A DNA stretch of 64,000 nucleotides from Sphingomonas sp. CFBP 8760. GTDB taxonomy: Bacteria; Pseudomonadota; Alphaproteobacteria; Sphingomonadales; Sphingomonadaceae. Positions 42,988-51,718 of the stretch are shown piece by piece (position 1 is the first letter of the stretch; each line of letters opens with the position of its first letter). The stretch is taken from NCBI RefSeq assembly GCF_014841615.1, contig NZ_JACYUG010000004.1, positions 180,647 through 244,646 of the forward strand. The letters are read 5' to 3'. The notes beneath the pieces are model-generated. The model had not been told where the DNA came from, searched no databases, and saw nothing but the letters and a program-made list of their open reading frames with translations. A program made the position numbers and the translations under genes.

Positions 42988-43893
42988 ATGGCGTGGAATA
43001 TCGGTGACATGATCCGCCGGCGCTTCGTCCGCTCCCTGGCGGCCGTCGCGATTGTCCTGCTGGCGGGCGCCACCGCCGGAGCAGAGACGATCCTGTTCGT
43101 CGGCAACAGCTTCACCTTCGGTGCCGGGTCCGCCGCGATGCGCTACCGTCCCGGCAGCGTGACCGACCTGAACGGCGAGGGGATCGGCGGCGTGCCCGCG
43201 ATCTTCCGCCGGTTCGCCGAGCAGGCTGGTTTCGATTACGACGTGGCGGTGGAGACGGGCGGGGGGCGTAGCCTCGGCTGGCATCTGGCGGAACGCCGGG
43301 CGCGGATCGACCGCGCCTGGGACCATGTCGTGTTGCAGGAGTACAGCACGCTCGACGCCGCGCGCGCCGGCGATCCGACGCGTTTCATCGCCGATACCCA
43401 GACACTCGCCACGCTGTTCGCGGTGCGCAACCCGCGCGTCAGACTGCACCTGACTGCGACGTGGTCGCGACCCGATCTGGTTCGAGGCGGGGGCAATCCC
43501 TGGACGGGCCGGCCGATCGCGGCGATGGCGAACGATCTGCGCCGCGCCTATGACCGGGCCGCCGCGCAGGCCCGGCCGGTCGTGCGCGGCGTGGTGCCGG
43601 TGGGGCAGGCCTTCATCTGCGCGATCCGCGCCGGCGTGGCGGATGCCGACCCCTATGACGGAATCGCGCCCGGCCGGCTCGATCTGTGGGCGGACGACCA
43701 TTATCATGCCAGCACCGCCGGTTATTATCTGGAGGCGCTGATGCTGTTCGGGGCGATCACCGGTCGCGATCCGCGCAGCCTGGGCGTTCGCGAGGCCGCC
43801 GCCGCCGATCTCGGCCTGTCACCCCGGCAGGCAGGTGACCTGCAACGGATCGCGCACCGCGCGATCGCGACGGACGGCGCCTGCGGGCAGTGA
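42988..43893 (+). CDS. Secreted SGNH-fold hydrolase
   Basis: The 301-aa product has a signal peptide (cleavage probably after GATAGA) and an SGNH/GDSL-like hydrolase fold. Block I is altered but recognisable: LFVGNSFTFGAG with the Ser nucleophile, and the C-terminal DDHYHAS supplies the Asp-x2-His. Such enzymes often deacetylate polysaccharides, which fits a xylan- or xyloglucan-degrading locus. ATG 43009 (MIRRRFVRSL) is an alternative start. It lies between the two regulators and 43 bp after the GntR gene. Confidence 0.8.
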   Translation: MAWNIGDMIRRRFVRSLAAVAIVLLAGATAGAETILFVGNSFTFGAGSAAMRYRPGSVTDLNGEGIGGVPAIFRRFAEQAGFDYDVAVETGGGRSLGWHLAERRARIDRAWDHVVLQEYSTLDAARAGDPTRFIADTQTLATLFAVRNPRVRLHLTATWSRPDLVRGGGNPWTGRPIAAMANDLRRAYDRAAAQARPVVRGVVPVGQAFICAIRAGVADADPYDGIAPGRLDLWADDHYHASTAGYYLEALMLFGAITGRDPRSLGVREAAAADLGLSPRQAGDLQRIAHRAIATDGACGQ

Positions 43894-43970
43894 TCCCTGC
43901 CGCCCGTCCGTCGCGATGACGGCTGGTGGTGTTCGATGTGGGTTCCGGCGGGAGCGACAGGAATGTGCCA

Positions 43971-43987
43971 GCAATGCTTTGCATTGC
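43971..43987 (+). promoter_or_regulatory. Perfect inverted repeat upstream of the LacI gene
   Basis: GCAATGC-TTT-GCATTGC is a perfect 7-bp inverted repeat with a 3-bp centre, 24 bp before the LacI-family ATG at 44012. Its size and position fit an autoregulatory operator, but the odd 3-bp centre differs from the usual CG-centred LacI-family site. Confidence 0.4.
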
Positions 43988-44011
43988 CCCGTCCGGTGAT
44001 ACGGTGCGGCC

Positions 44012-45103
44012 ATGACCACGGAGCCAATCAAGCCACGGCGCAGCAATTCCCGGCAGACCGGTGCGCCGACGATCACCGACGTCGCCCGTCTCGCCCAGGT
44101 ATCGCCGATGACGGTGTCGCGCGTGATCAACGCCGAAAGCAACGTGCGGGCGAGCACGCGTGAGGCGGTGCAGGCGGCGATCACCGCACTGAACTACGCC
44201 CCCAACCGTTCCGCCCGCCGCCTTGCCGGGGCCGGGCAGCTGCGGCTCGGCCTGTTGTTCAGCAATCCGTCCGACGCCTATCTCAGCGCATTCCTGCTCG
44301 GCAGCCTCGAACAGGCGAGCCGGGCGGACACGCAGCTGATCGTGCAGAAATGCGAACTCGACGATCATGAGCGCGAGGTCGCCGCCCGCCTGATCGCCAG
44401 CGGCGTCGACGGCATCATCCTGCCGCCGCCGCTGTGCGATTCGCCGCTGGTGCTGGATCTGCTGCGCGATGCCGGCGTGCCGACGGTGGTGGTGGCGACC
44501 AGCCATCCACGCGCCGGGTTCGGCGCGGTGTCGATCGACGACCGCGCCGCAGCGCAGGAGATGACGCAGCATCTGCTCGACCTGGGGCACCAGCGGATCG
44601 GTTTCATCACCGGCAACCCCAACCTGACCGCCAGCGACGAACGGCTGGCCGGTTATCGCGCCGCGCTGGAGGGGCGGGGGATCGCGTTCGATGCCGATCT
44701 GGTGGCCCACGGCCTGTTCACCTATCGGTCGGGGCTGGATGCGGCGGAGGAACTGCTCGATCGCGACGATCCGCCGACCGCCGTGTTCGCCAGCAACGAC
44801 GACATGGCCGCAGCCGCGGTCGCGATGGCGCATCGCCGCGGGCTGGACGTGCCGGGGGATTTCACCGTCGTCGGCTTCGACGACAGCGCGATCGCACGGA
44901 CGATCTGGCCCGAACTCACCACCATCCACCAGCCGATCGCGGAGATGAGCCGGATGGGGGTCGAACTGCTGGCCGGGATGCTGCGCGACCGGCGCAACGG
45001 CGGCAGCGCCGAACCGCAGCATCTGGTGCTCGGCTATACGCTGATCCGGCGGCAATCCGATGCCGCCCCCCGCCAGCGCCCCAGGGTGCGGCAGCGGGGA
45101 TAG
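44012..45103 (+). CDS. LacI family transcriptional regulator
   Basis: The 363-aa regulator has an N-terminal LacI helix-turn-helix (PTITDVARLAQVSPMTVSRVINAE) followed by a hinge and a periplasmic-binding-protein-like sugar domain ending QPIAEMSRMGVELLAGML. It converges with the sugar transporter/xylB/xylX genes 12 bp downstream of its stop, as if controlling them. By position it is a candidate xylose- or xylo-oligosaccharide-responsive repressor (XylR-like); the ligand is inferred. Confidence 0.93.
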   Translation: MTTEPIKPRRSNSRQTGAPTITDVARLAQVSPMTVSRVINAESNVRASTREAVQAAITALNYAPNRSARRLAGAGQLRLGLLFSNPSDAYLSAFLLGSLEQASRADTQLIVQKCELDDHEREVAARLIASGVDGIILPPPLCDSPLVLDLLRDAGVPTVVVATSHPRAGFGAVSIDDRAAAQEMTQHLLDLGHQRIGFITGNPNLTASDERLAGYRAALEGRGIAFDADLVAHGLFTYRSGLDAAEELLDRDDPPTAVFASNDDMAAAAVAMAHRRGLDVPGDFTVVGFDDSAIARTIWPELTTIHQPIAEMSRMGVELLAGMLRDRRNGGSAEPQHLVLGYTLIRRQSDAAPRQRPRVRQRG

Positions 45104-45115
45104 CGGCGCCGGTGT

Positions 45116-46537
45116 CTATCCCACCATGTCCTCCAGCTCGCGCCCGCGGGTTTCGGCCACGGCCGCGCGGACGAAGACGAACGATAGTGCCGCCGCCACC
45201 GCATAGAGGACATAGGTGACCGCGAGGCCCGGCGACACCGCCATCGCCGGGAAGCTGACCGAGATCGCCGCGTTCGCGATCCACTGCGCGAACCCCGACA
45301 CCGCCAGCGCCGAGCCGCGGATCTGGGTCGGGAACATCTCGCCCAGCATCACCCACATCACCGGGCCCCAGCTGACGTTGAAGAACACGACGTACAGGTT
45401 CGCCGCGACCAGGGCGATCAGCCCCGAATGGCCGGGCAGGGCGACGCCGCCGGCCCCGTCCGGCAATGCGGTGGAGAACGCCCAGGCGACCACCGCCAGC
45501 GTCACCGTCATGCCGGCCGACCCGACCAGCAGCAGCGGCCGGCGACCGATCCGGTCGATCAGCGCCATCGCCAGCAGGCAGGCGCCGATCGACAGCACCC
45601 CCGACAGGATGTTGATCTGGAGCGCGTTGCTCTCGGTGAAGCCCACCGCTTCCCACAGCGTCGCGCCGTAATAGAAGACGACGTTGATGCCGACGAGTTG
45701 CTGGAACACCGCCAGCCCGATGCCCACCCACAGGATCGGCCTGATCCGCCCCGTCGTCCGGTCGATCAGGTCGGCGAGCGTCGGGCGGTGATGGTCCGCC
45801 GCCAGCGAGGCGCGGATATCGGCGACCGTGCGCCGGGCCGCCGCCGCGCCGAACAGCCGGGTCAGCACCGCCTCCGCCCGGTCGTCATGCCCCTTCACCA
45901 CCAGATAGCGGGGGCTTTCCGGGATGAAGTACAGCGCGACCAGATAGAGGGCGGCCGGGATCACTTGCAGCCAGAACATCCATCGCCAGGCCGGATAGTC
46001 GAGCCACAGCGGCGCGATCGATCCGCCCGCGAACCGGGCCAGCACGTAATTGGCGACGAACGCCCCGGTCAGGCCGGTGATGATCATCACCTGCTGCACG
46101 CTGGACAATCGTCCGCGCACCGCCGCCGGGGTGACTTCGGAGATATAGACGGGCGAGGTGACGCTGGCCGCGCCCACCCCCAGCCCGCCGATGATGCGCG
46201 CGAGGATGAAGATCGCGGACGATCCGGCCGCCCCCGCCAGCAGCGCGGAGACGATGAAGAGGATCGCGGCGACCATCATCGTGCCCCGCCGCCCGATCCG
46301 GTCGGACAGGCGGCCCGCCCCGAACGCGCCGATCGACGAGCCGACCAGGATCGCGCCGACATTCACGCCGATGCCGAGCCGGCCGAGATCGAACGCCGCC
46401 TCCAGCCCCTTCTGCGTGCCGTTGATGACTCCGGAGTCATAGCCGAACATGAAGCCGCCGATCGTCGCCACCGCGACGATGCGGCCGATCAGCGCACGAT
46501 TGAGCCCGGTATCGTTGGTATCGGCATCCACGGCCAT
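45116..46537 (-). CDS. MFS sugar/H+ symporter (XylE-like)
   Basis: The 473-aa protein has twelve predicted transmembrane helices and sugar-porter signatures: GYDSGVINGTQ in helix 1, GRLSDRIGRRGTMM between helices 2 and 3, PESPRYLVVKG after helix 6, GRRPLLL in the second half and VAETRGRELEDM at the end. Position beside D-xylose dehydrogenase suggests xylose uptake, as for XylE. ATG 46537 has a strong AAGGAG; upstream codons lack conservation. It is the last gene of an operon with xylX and xylB. Confidence 0.92.
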   Translation of the reverse strand: MAVDADTNDTGLNRALIGRIVAVATIGGFMFGYDSGVINGTQKGLEAAFDLGRLGIGVNVGAILVGSSIGAFGAGRLSDRIGRRGTMMVAAILFIVSALLAGAAGSSAIFILARIIGGLGVGAASVTSPVYISEVTPAAVRGRLSSVQQVMIITGLTGAFVANYVLARFAGGSIAPLWLDYPAWRWMFWLQVIPAALYLVALYFIPESPRYLVVKGHDDRAEAVLTRLFGAAAARRTVADIRASLAADHHRPTLADLIDRTTGRIRPILWVGIGLAVFQQLVGINVVFYYGATLWEAVGFTESNALQINILSGVLSIGACLLAMALIDRIGRRPLLLVGSAGMTVTLAVVAWAFSTALPDGAGGVALPGHSGLIALVAANLYVVFFNVSWGPVMWVMLGEMFPTQIRGSALAVSGFAQWIANAAISVSFPAMAVSPGLAVTYVLYAVAAALSFVFVRAAVAETRGRELEDMVG

Positions 46538-46601
46538 GATCCTCTCCTTGCGGCGCCCTTCGAGGGGCGCTCCGATTCGTTGGTGGTTGGCGGGCGCGGG
46601 G

Positions 46602-47420
46602 TCAGCGCCAGCCGGCATCCACCCAATATTCGTGTGCGGTGCACATCCGTGCGTCGTCCGAGGCGAGGAACAGCGCCAGCGCGGCGACGTCGGCGGGCTG
46701 GATACGCCCGTCCAGACATTGCGTGGCGACGATCTCCGCCTCCCCCTCCGGCGTGTACCAGCGTTCCTGCCGGGGCGTCTGGACGTTGCCGGGGACGATC
46801 GTGTTGACGCGGATGCCGTCGCGGCCGAGATCGCGGGCGAGGCTGCGGGTCAGCCCCTCGGTCGCGGCCTTGGCGGTCTGGTAGAGGATCAGGTCGGGCA
46901 GGGCGAGATGCCAGCTGATCGACCCGAAATTGACGATCGCGCCGCCACCCGCCTCGCGCATCGCCGGCACCACCGCCTGCGCGGCGAAGAACAGGTGGCG
47001 CAGGTTGACGTTCATCCGCTCGTCCCAGAAGGCGGGGGTCACGTCCTCGATCCGGTGGCGATCGTCGTTGGCGGCATTGTTGAGCAGCACGTCGACGCCA
47101 CCCAGTTCATCCGCCAGCGCGGCCATGCCCGCGGCCAGATCGTCCAGTTTGGTGAGGTCGCAGTGCCGGTAGACCGGCATGTGGCGCGCCCCGTCGCCGA
47201 TCCGTGCGACCAGCGCCGCCGCCTCGCCGTCGAGGATGTCGAGGAAACCCACGCGCGCGCCCTGCGCCACGAACGCCTCGACCAGCCCGCTGCCGATCCC
47301 AGAGGCGCCGCCGGTGACGATCACGCGCCGGTCCTCCAGACTGGGGTAGACGGCGCGACGGTGCGATCCGTGGGTGGCGCGTCTGGTCTGTTGCAGCATG
47401 GCATCGTCCGGAAGGGTCAT
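46602..47420 (-). CDS. xylB: D-xylose 1-dehydrogenase (NAD+), SDR family
   Basis: The 272-aa short-chain dehydrogenase oxidises D-xylose to xylonolactone, the first step of the Weimberg pathway. It has the nucleotide motif VTGGASGIGSGL, the NNAANDD loop and the YQTAK catalytic pair. Segments such as NDDRHRIEDVTPAFWDERMN, INFGSISWHL-like VNFGSISWHLALPDL, PGNVQTPRQERWYTPEGEA and the C-terminal EYWVDAGWR closely resemble Caulobacter crescentus XylB. Its ATG overlaps the xylX stop by 4 bp. L-arabinose or other pentoses are possible alternative substrates. Confidence 0.9.
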   Translation of the reverse strand: MTLPDDAMLQQTRRATHGSHRRAVYPSLEDRRVIVTGGASGIGSGLVEAFVAQGARVGFLDILDGEAAALVARIGDGARHMPVYRHCDLTKLDDLAAGMAALADELGGVDVLLNNAANDDRHRIEDVTPAFWDERMNVNLRHLFFAAQAVVPAMREAGGGAIVNFGSISWHLALPDLILYQTAKAATEGLTRSLARDLGRDGIRVNTIVPGNVQTPRQERWYTPEGEAEIVATQCLDGRIQPADVAALALFLASDDARMCTAHEYWVDAGWR

Positions 47421-48538
47421 GCCGCGAGCAGGCCGCGCATGGCGAGATTATGAAACAGGCCGGCGATGCCCATCGTCCAGACGGGGGCATCGCGCGAGGT
47501 GGTGACCGGGTTGACGAGCGTGCCGAGCCGGCCGCTCGCGATGGTCACCACGTCGCCGACCTTGTGGGTGAAGCCGCGTCCCGCCTCGTCGCGGTCCTGC
47601 GTCGGCGCGAACAACGTGCCGCAGAACAGCACGAGGCCGTCGGGATAGTGATGCTCGCTCAGCGCCTGACGAAGCAGCTCTTCGGGATGGCGGCTGATCT
47701 CGCGCATCGTGCTTGCCCCATCGAGGCGATAGCCGTCGGTGCCTTCGATCGTCATCGCGATCTCCGCCCGTGCGACATCGTCCATCGTGAAGCCGTCGTC
47801 GAACAGCCGGATCAACGGCCCGAGCGAGCAGGAGGCGTTGTTGTCCTTCGCCTTGCCCAGCAGCAAGGCGGAGCGGCCCTCGAAATCGCGCAGGTTTACG
47901 TCGTTGCCCAGCGTCGCGCCGATCGCACGGCCATCCGGGCCGGCGACGACGACGACTTCGGGTTCGGGATTGTTCCAGGTGGAATCGGAACGGAAGCCAA
48001 CCGGTGCACCCCAGCCGACCGTGGACAGCACCGGCGACTTGGTGAAGATCTCCGCATCGGGGCCGATCGCGACCTCCAGATATTGCGACCACATCCCTTC
48101 GGCGATCAGCCGCTGTTTCAGCGCGTCCGCCTCCGCCGATCCGGGGACGACCCCGCGCAGGTCGCCGCCCAGCGCGCGCTCCAGCCCTTCGCGCAGGCTC
48201 GCGGCGCGGCCATGGTCGCCGCGCGCGCGCTCCTCGATCACGCGTTCCAGTGCCGATACCGCGAAGGTGACACCGGCCGCCTTGACGCAGTGCAGGTCGA
48301 TCGGACTGAGCAGGTCGAATCCCGCCAGCGTCTCCGCCTCGATCGGCGTGCCGCCATCGAACGCGCGATCGGCGATCAGGTGCGCCACGGTCGGGCGGAC
48401 CCGGGCCATGTCATGGGCGACACCGCCGCGCAGCATGATCGGGGACGGTCCATCGGGGGTGGCGATGCGGCCGAGGAACGATCCGTCGCGCCAGTCATGG
48501 GGCAGCGCGTCCAGCCAGGGCTGCCTGTCGAGTGCCAT
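47417..48538 (-). CDS. xylX: 2-Keto-3-deoxy-D-xylonate dehydratase XylX-like (FAH fold)
   Basis: The 373-aa protein belongs to the fumarylacetoacetate hydrolase superfamily and closely resembles Caulobacter XylX, which dehydrates 2-keto-3-deoxyxylonate to alpha-ketoglutarate semialdehyde. Matching segments include DLHCVKAAGVTFAVSALER, SQYLEVAIGPDAEIFTKSP, WNNPEPEVVVV, GNDVNLRDFEGRSALLLGKA (metal-binding) and GFTHKVGDVV. It heads the operon xylX-xylB-transporter. Lactonase, xylonate dehydratase and semialdehyde dehydrogenase genes of the pathway are not in this window. The ATG at 48538 is preferred over the preceding TTG. Confidence 0.9.
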   Translation of the reverse strand: MALDRQPWLDALPHDWRDGSFLGRIATPDGPSPIMLRGGVAHDMARVRPTVAHLIADRAFDGGTPIEAETLAGFDLLSPIDLHCVKAAGVTFAVSALERVIEERARGDHGRAASLREGLERALGGDLRGVVPGSAEADALKQRLIAEGMWSQYLEVAIGPDAEIFTKSPVLSTVGWGAPVGFRSDSTWNNPEPEVVVVAGPDGRAIGATLGNDVNLRDFEGRSALLLGKAKDNNASCSLGPLIRLFDDGFTMDDVARAEIAMTIEGTDGYRLDGASTMREISRHPEELLRQALSEHHYPDGLVLFCGTLFAPTQDRDEAGRGFTHKVGDVVTIASGRLGTLVNPVTTSRDAPVWTMGIAGLFHNLAMRGLLAA

Positions 48539-48559
48539 CAATCCGCTCCACTCCCGTTG

Positions 48560-48573
48560 TGTTAGCGGTATCG
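48560..48573 (-). promoter_or_regulatory. Candidate LacI-type operator upstream of xylX
   Basis: TGTTAGCGGTATCG has the CG-centred form of LacI-family operators (TG-x-TA-x-CG-x-TA-x-C), with 8 of 14 bases symmetric. It lies 22 bp upstream of the xylX ATG and about 145 bp upstream of the divergent GH31 gene. It could link the LacI-family regulator to both units; the match is only moderate. Confidence 0.35.
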
Positions 48574-48717
48574 TTCATGCCATACATGCCGTCAAGGGCG
48601 CGCCGGAACGGCGGTCCCGTACATCGGCGATCTGGCCGGTTACGGTATCAATCCGATCGATCGGCCCCAATCGCGGCATATCGCGATGGGCCGCCATCGA
48701 TGACGAGGGAGTGGATG

Positions 48718-51606
48718 ATGAGGAAAGCGGTAGTCGCGGCGTTGCTGACCGGCAGCGTCATCGCCGGTCCGGCATGGGCACAGGCCGGCCGATACGAGCG
48801 GATCGAAGGCGGCGTGGCGGTCACCCCGGTGGGTGGAACGGCGTCGCGCGTCACGGTGACGGTGCATGGCGACGGCATCGTCCACGTCGTCGCGACGCCC
48901 CGCGCTGGCTCCATTGCCGCCAGCCCGCCCGCCGCCAGCCTGATGGTGCCGGCCGCCCCGGCAGCGGGACCCTATACCGTCACCGAGCGGGCGGGCCATG
49001 TGCTGGTCGCCGCGACGCGCTCGACCGCCGATATCGATCTGGCGGATGGTCGTGTCCGGTTCCTCGACGCCGCGGGCCAAGTGTTGCTGGACGAGGCCGG
49101 CGCCCCGGCCTTCGCACCGACCCGCGTCGACGGCAAAGCGTTCGTCACCGTGTCGCAGCAGTTCAATCGCGGTACCGACGAGGGGCTCTATGGCCTTGGT
49201 CAGCACCAGAACGCGCAGATGGACTATAACGGCGAGGACGTCGAACTCGCGCAGCACAACATGGACATCGCGGTGCCCTTCGTCGTCTCGACGCGTGGCT
49301 ACGGGCTGTTGTGGGACAACGAGTCGATCAGTCGCTTCGGCAACCCCCGGCCCTATGCGCTGGTGGGCGAGGGCGGCGGCAAGGGGATGAAGGTCACCTC
49401 CGGCGGCAAGCCGGGCTTCACCGCGCATTACTATCTGGACGGCAAGGAGGTGGTCACCCGGCAGGAGCCGACCATCGACTACCAGTATATCAACGACCAG
49501 ACCAAATGGCCGGACGCCGCCAAGGCGAAGACGGTGGCGGCGACCGGCGGCCAGAACACCGCCGGCAACGCGGTGCAGAAGCAGACGGTGGTGTGGACCG
49601 GCGACGTCACCCCCACCGTGACCGGCAACCACAAGTTCCAGCTCTACGGTTCCAGCTACTACAAGGTGTTCGTCGACGGGCGCGAGGTGCTGAACCGCTG
49701 GCGCCAGAACTGGAACCCCTGGTACAGCAATTTCGACGTGGCGCTAACCGCCGGGCGCACGGCCGCGATCCGGATCGAATGGGAGCCGAACGCGGGTTAT
49801 ATCGCGCTGCTCCACAACGATCCATTGCCCGAGCCGGACCGCCATTCGCTGTGGTTCACCAGCGAGGTGGCACAGGCCAAGAATTACTGGTTCGTCCCCG
49901 GCGGCAGCATCGACGGCGCGATCGCGGGCTATCGCCAGCTGACCGGCAAGTCGGAGATGATGCCCAAATGGGCATACGGTTTCTGGCAGTCGCGCCAGCG
50001 CTACGACACCGCCGCGGAGGTGACGGGCGTCGTCGACAAATACCGGTCGCTCAACATCCCGCTCGACAATATTGTCCTCGACTGGCGGTACTGGCGTGAT
50101 CCCGAATGGGGCAGCCATCGCTTCGATCCGGCGCGCTTCGCCGATCCGAAGGCGATGGTGGATCAGGTCCATGCCAAGGACGCGCACTTCATGATTTCGG
50201 TCTGGCCGAAATTCTATCCGACCACCGACAATTACAAGGAACTGGCAGCGGCCGGCGCGGTCTATCAGGGCAATCTGAAACAGGGGAACAAGGACTGGGT
50301 CGGCCCCGGCTATGCCAGTACCTTCTACGATCCGTACAATCCCGCCGGCCGCCGCATCTTCTGGCGGCAGGTGGAGGACCGGCTGGCGACGCTGGGCACC
50401 GATGCGTGGTGGGCCGATGCGAGCGAGCCGGACATGCATTCCAACCTGTCGATCCCGGAGCGGATCGACACGATGAAGCCGACCGCGATCGGCCCGGCGG
50501 CGCAGTATTTCAACAGCTTCCCGCTGATGAACGCGCGGGCCTTCTATGACGGCTGGACGGCGTTCAAGCCCGATGTGCGGCCGTTCCTGCTGACCCGCTC
50601 GGGGTTCGGCGGCCTTCAGCGTTATGGCGCGGCGGTCTGGTCGGGGGACGTCGCCAGCCGCTGGTACGATCTGCGCGCCCAGATTTCGGCCGGGGTGAAT
50701 GCGTCGATGTCGGGCCTGCCCAACTGGACGCACGATATCGGCGGCTTCGCGCTGGAGGACCGGTTCGCCAGCAAGACGCCCACCGCCGCCGATCTCGACG
50801 AATGGCGCGAGCTCAATCTGCGCTGGTTCCAGTTCGGTGCGTTCAGCCCGCTGTTCCGCAGCCATGGCGAATATCCCTATCGTGAGATCTACGAGATCAG
50901 CCCGCCGGCGTCGCCGATGCGGGCGTCGATGGTGTGGTACGATGAGCTGCGCTACCGCCTGATGCCCTATATCTACACGCTGGGCGCCGACACCTATGGC
51001 AAGGACGGCAGCATCATCCGGCCGCTGGCGGCGGATTTCCCACAGGATCGGGCCGCACGCGGACTGGCGGACGAATATCTGTTCGGCGATGCCTTCCTGG
51101 TCGCACCGGTGACCGAGTACCGCGCCCGCGAGCGCGAGGTCTATTTCCCCGGTACCCGCGACTGGTACGACTTCACGACCGGGCAGGCGTATCGCGGCGG
51201 TGGCCGGGCGACGGTGAAGGCGCCGTTCGAACGGATGCCGCTGTTCGTGCGCGCCGGGGCGATCGTGCCGATGGGGCCGGTGATGCAGCATGTCGACGCC
51301 GACCGCGCCGCGCCGCTGACCATCGTCGTCTATCCGGGGGCCGATGGCCGTTTCTCGCTGTACGAGGACGACGGCACCAGCCTGGGTTACAAGCGGGGCG
51401 CGTACAGCCGCATCGCCATCACGTATGACGATCGGACGGGCACGGTGACGCTCGGCGCGCGGGAAGGGCAGGCATGGCCGGGGATGCCCGCGCGGCGGAC
51501 CATCCGCGTGAAATGGGCGGCGGCGGGCAAGCCGGTGACCGACGGCAACGGGTACGACGCCCAGACCGTCTATGACGGCCGGGCGGCGACGATCCGCCGT
51601 CCCTGA
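48718..51606 (+). CDS. GH31 alpha-xylosidase with PA14 domain
   Basis: The 962-aa secreted enzyme has a signal peptide (MRKAVVAALLTGSVIAGPAWA), the GH31 N-terminal domain, a PA14 insert at about 260-371 (NHKFQLYGSSYYKVFVDGR) and the catalytic barrel. The likely nucleophile is Asp567 in WWADASEPD and the acid/base Asp644 in WSGDVASRW. This architecture matches Cellvibrio Xyl31A-type alpha-xylosidases, which remove xylose from xyloglucan oligosaccharides; alpha-glucosidase or 4-glucanotransferase activity would be less consistent with the xylose genes beside it. ATG 48718 has GAGGGAG 6 nt upstream. It is divergent from xylX. Confidence 0.9.
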   Translation: MRKAVVAALLTGSVIAGPAWAQAGRYERIEGGVAVTPVGGTASRVTVTVHGDGIVHVVATPRAGSIAASPPAASLMVPAAPAAGPYTVTERAGHVLVAATRSTADIDLADGRVRFLDAAGQVLLDEAGAPAFAPTRVDGKAFVTVSQQFNRGTDEGLYGLGQHQNAQMDYNGEDVELAQHNMDIAVPFVVSTRGYGLLWDNESISRFGNPRPYALVGEGGGKGMKVTSGGKPGFTAHYYLDGKEVVTRQEPTIDYQYINDQTKWPDAAKAKTVAATGGQNTAGNAVQKQTVVWTGDVTPTVTGNHKFQLYGSSYYKVFVDGREVLNRWRQNWNPWYSNFDVALTAGRTAAIRIEWEPNAGYIALLHNDPLPEPDRHSLWFTSEVAQAKNYWFVPGGSIDGAIAGYRQLTGKSEMMPKWAYGFWQSRQRYDTAAEVTGVVDKYRSLNIPLDNIVLDWRYWRDPEWGSHRFDPARFADPKAMVDQVHAKDAHFMISVWPKFYPTTDNYKELAAAGAVYQGNLKQGNKDWVGPGYASTFYDPYNPAGRRIFWRQVEDRLATLGTDAWWADASEPDMHSNLSIPERIDTMKPTAIGPAAQYFNSFPLMNARAFYDGWTAFKPDVRPFLLTRSGFGGLQRYGAAVWSGDVASRWYDLRAQISAGVNASMSGLPNWTHDIGGFALEDRFASKTPTAADLDEWRELNLRWFQFGAFSPLFRSHGEYPYREIYEISPPASPMRASMVWYDELRYRLMPYIYTLGADTYGKDGSIIRPLAADFPQDRAARGLADEYLFGDAFLVAPVTEYRAREREVYFPGTRDWYDFTTGQAYRGGGRATVKAPFERMPLFVRAGAIVPMGPVMQHVDADRAAPLTIVVYPGADGRFSLYEDDGTSLGYKRGAYSRIAITYDDRTGTVTLGAREGQAWPGMPARRTIRVKWAAAGKPVTDGNGYDAQTVYDGRAATIRRP

Positions 51607-51718
51607 TCGACCGAAGGGGGCAGCGGATCATGCGATGCCGCTGCCCCCGTTCCGTGCCCCGACGCTACGCTGGGCCGGCCCTTCGCCAAAGGCGATCGGA
51701 CGCCGGGCGCCGCGTCCA

